Below are positions 61,457 through 64,000 of a stretch of 64,000 nt of DNA, in pieces. Location: NCBI GenBank assembly GCA_910575725.1, contig CAJTFE010000001.1:207360-271359 (forward strand). The letters run 5' to 3'. Under the pieces are notes generated by a model that had not been told where the DNA came from, made no database searches, and saw only the letters and a list, made by a program, of their open reading frames with translations. Numbering within the stretch: position 1 is the stretch's first letter; every line of letters starts with the position of its first letter. This DNA comes from Clostridia bacterium. Its GTDB lineage: Bacteria > Bacillota > Clostridia > Lachnospirales > Lachnospiraceae. The translations under genes were made by a program, and so were the position numbers.

Positions 61457-62616
61457 GGGACGCAGGACTGAACAATACGACACTGCGGAAACAAAACCGG
61501 GGACTTGTTTTAAAGCTGATTGCCACAGATGAATGCGCGTCCAGAATCGAGCTGTCCCAAAAGACGGGGCTTTCCAAGATGGCGGCAACACATATTATCG
61601 GCGAATTTCTGGAAGAGGGAATCATTGAGGAAAAGGAATCTCTGCTGGTGAAGGGAAAGGGGCGCAATCCCATCCGCCTGTGTCTTTCCGAACATGCCCC
61701 CAAGATGATAGGAGTTCATATTTTCCGGGATGAGTGCAGTGTGGTATTGTGCGACCTTCAGCTTCATGTGAAAATGCGCCGGAAATTTGCCATAACCGAG
61801 GAAAACCACGAAAGCATCTGGGAGCGGTTGTATGAAAGCATTGACGCAGTTCTTCAAAATGCAAAAGGGGAGCGGATCTACGGAATAGGGATCGGCTCCC
61901 TGGGCCCAGTGGATATCAAGAAAGGTAAGATTCTGAATCCGCCTAATTTCTACGGGAAAAAGGATATTGAAATTGTATCCATGCTAAAGGAACGGTACAG
62001 CCTGCCGGTCTTTTTTGACAGCCAGTATAATTGCGCGGCTCTGGCTGAGAAATATTACGGAAACGGCCGGGATGCGGAGGATTTTCTTTTTGTGGGAATT
62101 TCCAACGGAATCGGTTCCGGCGTGGTGTCCGGGGGAGAGATTAACCGGGACTTTTGCGGTTTTACAAGTGAGCTGGGCCATGTGAGCATTGACTGGAACG
62201 GCAGAAGGTGCACCTGCGGCCGCAAGGGATGTCTGGAAGCGTATGCAGGCAGCAGGGTTATTACAAAGCGCATGGCTGAGCTTACCGGCAGGCATCTGGA
62301 ATTTCAGGAGCTTTGCCGTCTGGCAGAGGAGGATTCCCTGGCTCACAGTATATTTGAGGATATGGTGGATAAGCTGGCCTGCGGCATTACGAATGCGGTA
62401 AATCTGTATAATCCCCAGAAGGTTCTGATCGGACACGAGGGCTTCTGGCTGCCAAAGCGGTATCTTTTAAAGCTACAGGAGCAGATTAACAAAAGAAAGC
62501 TTTTGGGAGATTACCATGAGGTAAAGGTAGAGAAGCCGGCATTCCGGGAAAACTCCCATGTGATTGGGTGTGCCTGCAGCCTGCTGGAACGGATTTTTGA
62601 AGGGGAAGTGCTCTAG
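61453..62616 (+). CDS. ROK family transcriptional regulator (NagC/XylR type)
   Basis: 387 residues from the ATG overlapping the previous stop. N-terminal winged helix (about 10-70): NNTTLRKQNRGLVLKLIATD and SRIELSQKTGLSKMAATHII. The ROK sugar-kinase-like domain follows with FFDSQYNCAALAEKYYGNGR (about 175-195), GISNGIGSGVVSGGEI and the zinc motif CTCGRKGCLEAYAG. Such repressors are released by sugars or sugar phosphates. The inverted repeat at the operon promoter is a candidate site. The stop is followed by a 166-bp palindrome. Confidence 0.9.
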   Translation: MRDAGLNNTTLRKQNRGLVLKLIATDECASRIELSQKTGLSKMAATHIIGEFLEEGIIEEKESLLVKGKGRNPIRLCLSEHAPKMIGVHIFRDECSVVLCDLQLHVKMRRKFAITEENHESIWERLYESIDAVLQNAKGERIYGIGIGSLGPVDIKKGKILNPPNFYGKKDIEIVSMLKERYSLPVFFDSQYNCAALAEKYYGNGRDAEDFLFVGISNGIGSGVVSGGEINRDFCGFTSELGHVSIDWNGRRCTCGRKGCLEAYAGSRVITKRMAELTGRHLEFQELCRLAEEDSLAHSIFEDMVDKLACGITNAVNLYNPQKVLIGHEGFWLPKRYLLKLQEQINKRKLLGDYHEVKVEKPAFRENSHVIGCACSLLERIFEGEVL

Positions 62617-62628
62617 GAGATCGCTGCA

Positions 62629-62794
62629 CTAGTAGTCCGTATCGGAAATCCTTGTGCATATTTCTGAGGATATTTTTCCGAGAGTGCAGGTCAAAAAACG
62701 CAGACGTAGTGGTGCTACGGCGAGGCTTTTTGACCTGTGCTATCGGAGAAATAGACCGGAAATATGCACAAGGATTTCCGGTACGGACTACTAG
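62629..62794. repeat. 166-bp palindromic element of a second family
   Basis: Nested complementary blocks: CTAGTAGTCCGTA with TACGGACTACTAG, CGGAAATCCTTGTGCATATT with its exact reverse complement, GCAGGTCAAAAA with TTTTTGACCTGTGC, and a small central CGTAGTGGTGCTACG hairpin. It shares no sequence with the 48546-type elements. It lies 13 bases after the ROK gene stop and could end transcription or be a MITE-like insertion. Confidence 0.85.
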
Positions 62795-62836
62795 GAACAG
62801 CCCAAGCCGAAAATGTACGGGAAAAGGAGAAAAAAT

Positions 62837-63601
62837 ATGTCTGTTTATGAAATTCATTTCAGCCCCACGGGAGGCACAAAAAAGGTTTCCGATATTTTTA
62901 CAAAAGCCTTTGCGTCGGAAAGCACCTATCTTGATCTGACGAAGCGGGAGGATGATTTTTCCACATATGCATTCCAGAAAGAGGACATCTGCATTGTGGC
63001 GGTTCCTTCCTACGGGGGCAGGGTTCCAGATGCTGCCGTATCAAGGCTGCGCCAGTTAAAGGGAAACGGGGCCCGGGCAGTTCTGATGGTGGTGTACGGC
63101 AACCGTGCCTACGACGATACTTTTGCGGAACTGCAGGATGTTCTGGAGGAGGCCGGTTTTTCCTGCGTGGCCGGGATAGCGGCAATTGCCGAGCATTCCA
63201 TTATGCGCCAGTTTGCCGCCGGAAGGCCGGATGCCCAGGATGAAAAGGAGCTTGCCGGTTTTGCCAGGGAGCTTCGTGCTAAGATAGAAGCAGGAGAAGC
63301 GTCAGCGCCCGTAAAGCTTCCGGGAAACCAGCCTTACCGTGCGTATGGCGGCGTTCCCATGAAGCCCAGGGCAGGAAAAAACTGCAGCCAGTGCGGTCTT
63401 TGCGCCAAGGAGTGTCCGACAGGTGCGATTTTGCCGCAGGAGCCGTCAAAAACAGATACGGATGCATGCATTTCCTGTATGCGCTGCATCGCAGTCTGCC
63501 CACGGGAAGCCAGGAGCGTCAGCAAAGCGCTCCTGGCGGCAGGAAGCATGAAGCTGAAAAAGGCTTGCAGCGTCCGCAGAGAAAATGAATTATTTTTATA
63601 G
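62837..63601 (+). CDS. EFR1-family flavodoxin-ferredoxin protein
   Basis: 254 residues from the ATG at 62837 (AAAAGGAG upstream). A flavodoxin-like domain begins MSVYEIHFSPTGGTKKVSDI, where SPTGGT is the FMN phosphate loop, with VAVPSYGGRVPD (about 54-65) as the second FMN loop. Two [4Fe-4S] motifs lie near the C terminus: CSQCGLCAKECPTGAI and CISCMRCIAVCPREA. EFR1 proteins are predicted electron carriers of anaerobes with unknown partners. It is not obviously linked to the ROK operon because a palindromic element separates them. Confidence 0.9.
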   Translation: MSVYEIHFSPTGGTKKVSDIFTKAFASESTYLDLTKREDDFSTYAFQKEDICIVAVPSYGGRVPDAAVSRLRQLKGNGARAVLMVVYGNRAYDDTFAELQDVLEEAGFSCVAGIAAIAEHSIMRQFAAGRPDAQDEKELAGFARELRAKIEAGEASAPVKLPGNQPYRAYGGVPMKPRAGKNCSQCGLCAKECPTGAILPQEPSKTDTDACISCMRCIAVCPREARSVSKALLAAGSMKLKKACSVRRENELFL

Positions 63602-63607
63602 GAAGGG

Positions 63608-64000
63608 TTAGATGATACCCTTCATTACAAGCACGGAAACTGCGCAGGTTGCAAAGAGGAAGAGGGAGAATACAATCACTCCCTTGGAATCCCCGGTCTG
63701 CTCTGCAGTGGAGGGCAATGCAAGCTTGGCTTTCCGAAGAGCCGTCACCACAGGCTTGTAGAAGAGAAGTGCAATCGCCGTATTAAGGCCGCCCTTTAAC
63801 AGGTTGAAGGGCAGGAAAGCGGGCAGCAGCAGCTCGGCTACGGCGGCTCTCGGATATCCCATGTAAATAGGAGTCACTAAGTAATTCCACAGCAGCATTA
63901 CCATAACCATGACGCCGCAGCCGGCAAAGAGGCCAAGCATGGCTCCCGATTTGGTGTGTTTTTTCTTGTAGATAAAGGCGGCGGTGCAGGCAAAGCTGCA
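63608..64000 (-). CDS. ribU: ECF transporter S component, riboflavin-type RibU (partial, runs off window end)
   Basis: The frame is open from the window edge, so the N terminus is missing. The visible 130 residues hold AAFIYKKKHTKSGAMLGLFA, a hydrophobic helix, MGYPRAAVAELLLPAFLPFN and LLKGGLNTAIALLFYKPVVT, typical of the second half of RibU. A final hydrophobic helix ends MKGII. RibU binds riboflavin and works with the ECF ATPase module. A flavin riboswitch would be expected upstream but lies outside the window. Confidence 0.82.
   Translation of the reverse strand, partial: CSFACTAAFIYKKKHTKSGAMLGLFAGCGVMVMVMLLWNYLVTPIYMGYPRAAVAELLLPAFLPFNLLKGGLNTAIALLFYKPVVTALRKAKLALPSTAEQTGDSKGVIVFSLFLFATCAVSVLVMKGII

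Overview
The window reads as chromosomal DNA of an anaerobic, low-to-mid GC Bacillota, most likely a gut Lachnospiraceae (Clostridia). This is inferred from gene content: an NfnA/NfnB-type transhydrogenase, a class F flavodiiron protein with fused rubredoxin and NADH:rubredoxin reductase modules, a DUF512 radical SAM protein, a DUF3786 protein, an EFR1 flavodoxin-ferredoxin, an ECF riboflavin transporter and AAA-ATPase-like/PD-(D/E)XK proteins. No rRNA, tRNA or CRISPR array was recognised. Most of the window is ordinary core genome with accessory patches.

Layout. 1-1944: tail of one AAA-ATPase-like/PD-(D/E)XK gene and a complete neighbour with a near-identical 3' end. 2053-9880: membrane proteins (YoaK, TRIC family), FtsK/SpoIIIE, a zinc-ribbon membrane protein, a Dabb protein and the Nfn pair. 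10109-14837: DUF1266 lipoprotein, a zinc-ribbon membrane protein, a receiver-(p)ppGpp synthetase fusion, RlmH, a MATE exporter. 14850-16975: scar region with HAD and kinase fragments and an IS200-like element. 16975-25489: a second AAA/nuclease gene, an MsmK/UgpC ATPase, a CdaR/PucR regulator, YczE, an XRE membrane regulator, an NSS symporter and AzlCD. 25644-30379: GH36 alpha-galactosidase, then a FIST protein and a soluble chemoreceptor. 30532-33283: a MerR regulator with its serine hydrolase and an alpha/beta hydrolase. 33519-34460: a type III toxin-antitoxin (ToxN/AbiQ) cassette between 81-bp direct repeats.

34486-37788 is a copper module (CsoR-type operators, CopA, CsoR, CopZ-like). It is followed by the class F flavodiiron protein, a MATE exporter, a YdcF-like protein, GNAT, DUF3786, DUF512, then der, plsY, a small membrane protein and gpsA (phosphatidate precursor synthesis). 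48546-51484 holds a palindromic element and a BlaI/BlaR1 regulatory pair. 51509-55841: a glyoxalase-like protein and an MBL hydrolase on the minus strand, then a TrpXYZ-like ABC transporter. 56324-58044: ilvN and ilvC. 58576-60125: decayed genes (Rpn-type nuclease, RpiR regulator, PTS EIIC/SIS deletion fusion). 60464-63601: Gfo/Idh/MocA oxidoreductase, ROK regulator, EFR1 ferredoxin. The window ends in ribU.

The most unusual structural signal is a family of about 210-245 bp imperfect palindromes directly after stop codons (27868, 48546, 55854, plus partial copies at 30380 and 58071). They share a conserved inner core, while the outer arms differ between copies yet still pair within each copy. 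They sit in stretches that are visibly C-poor and G/T-rich on the coding strand. Other notable items are the receiver-RelA/SpoT fusion, the FIST-chemoreceptor pair, the type III TA cassette flanked by gene-end repeats, a BlaR1 with an unrecognised sensor region, and the EIIC-SIS deletion fusion.
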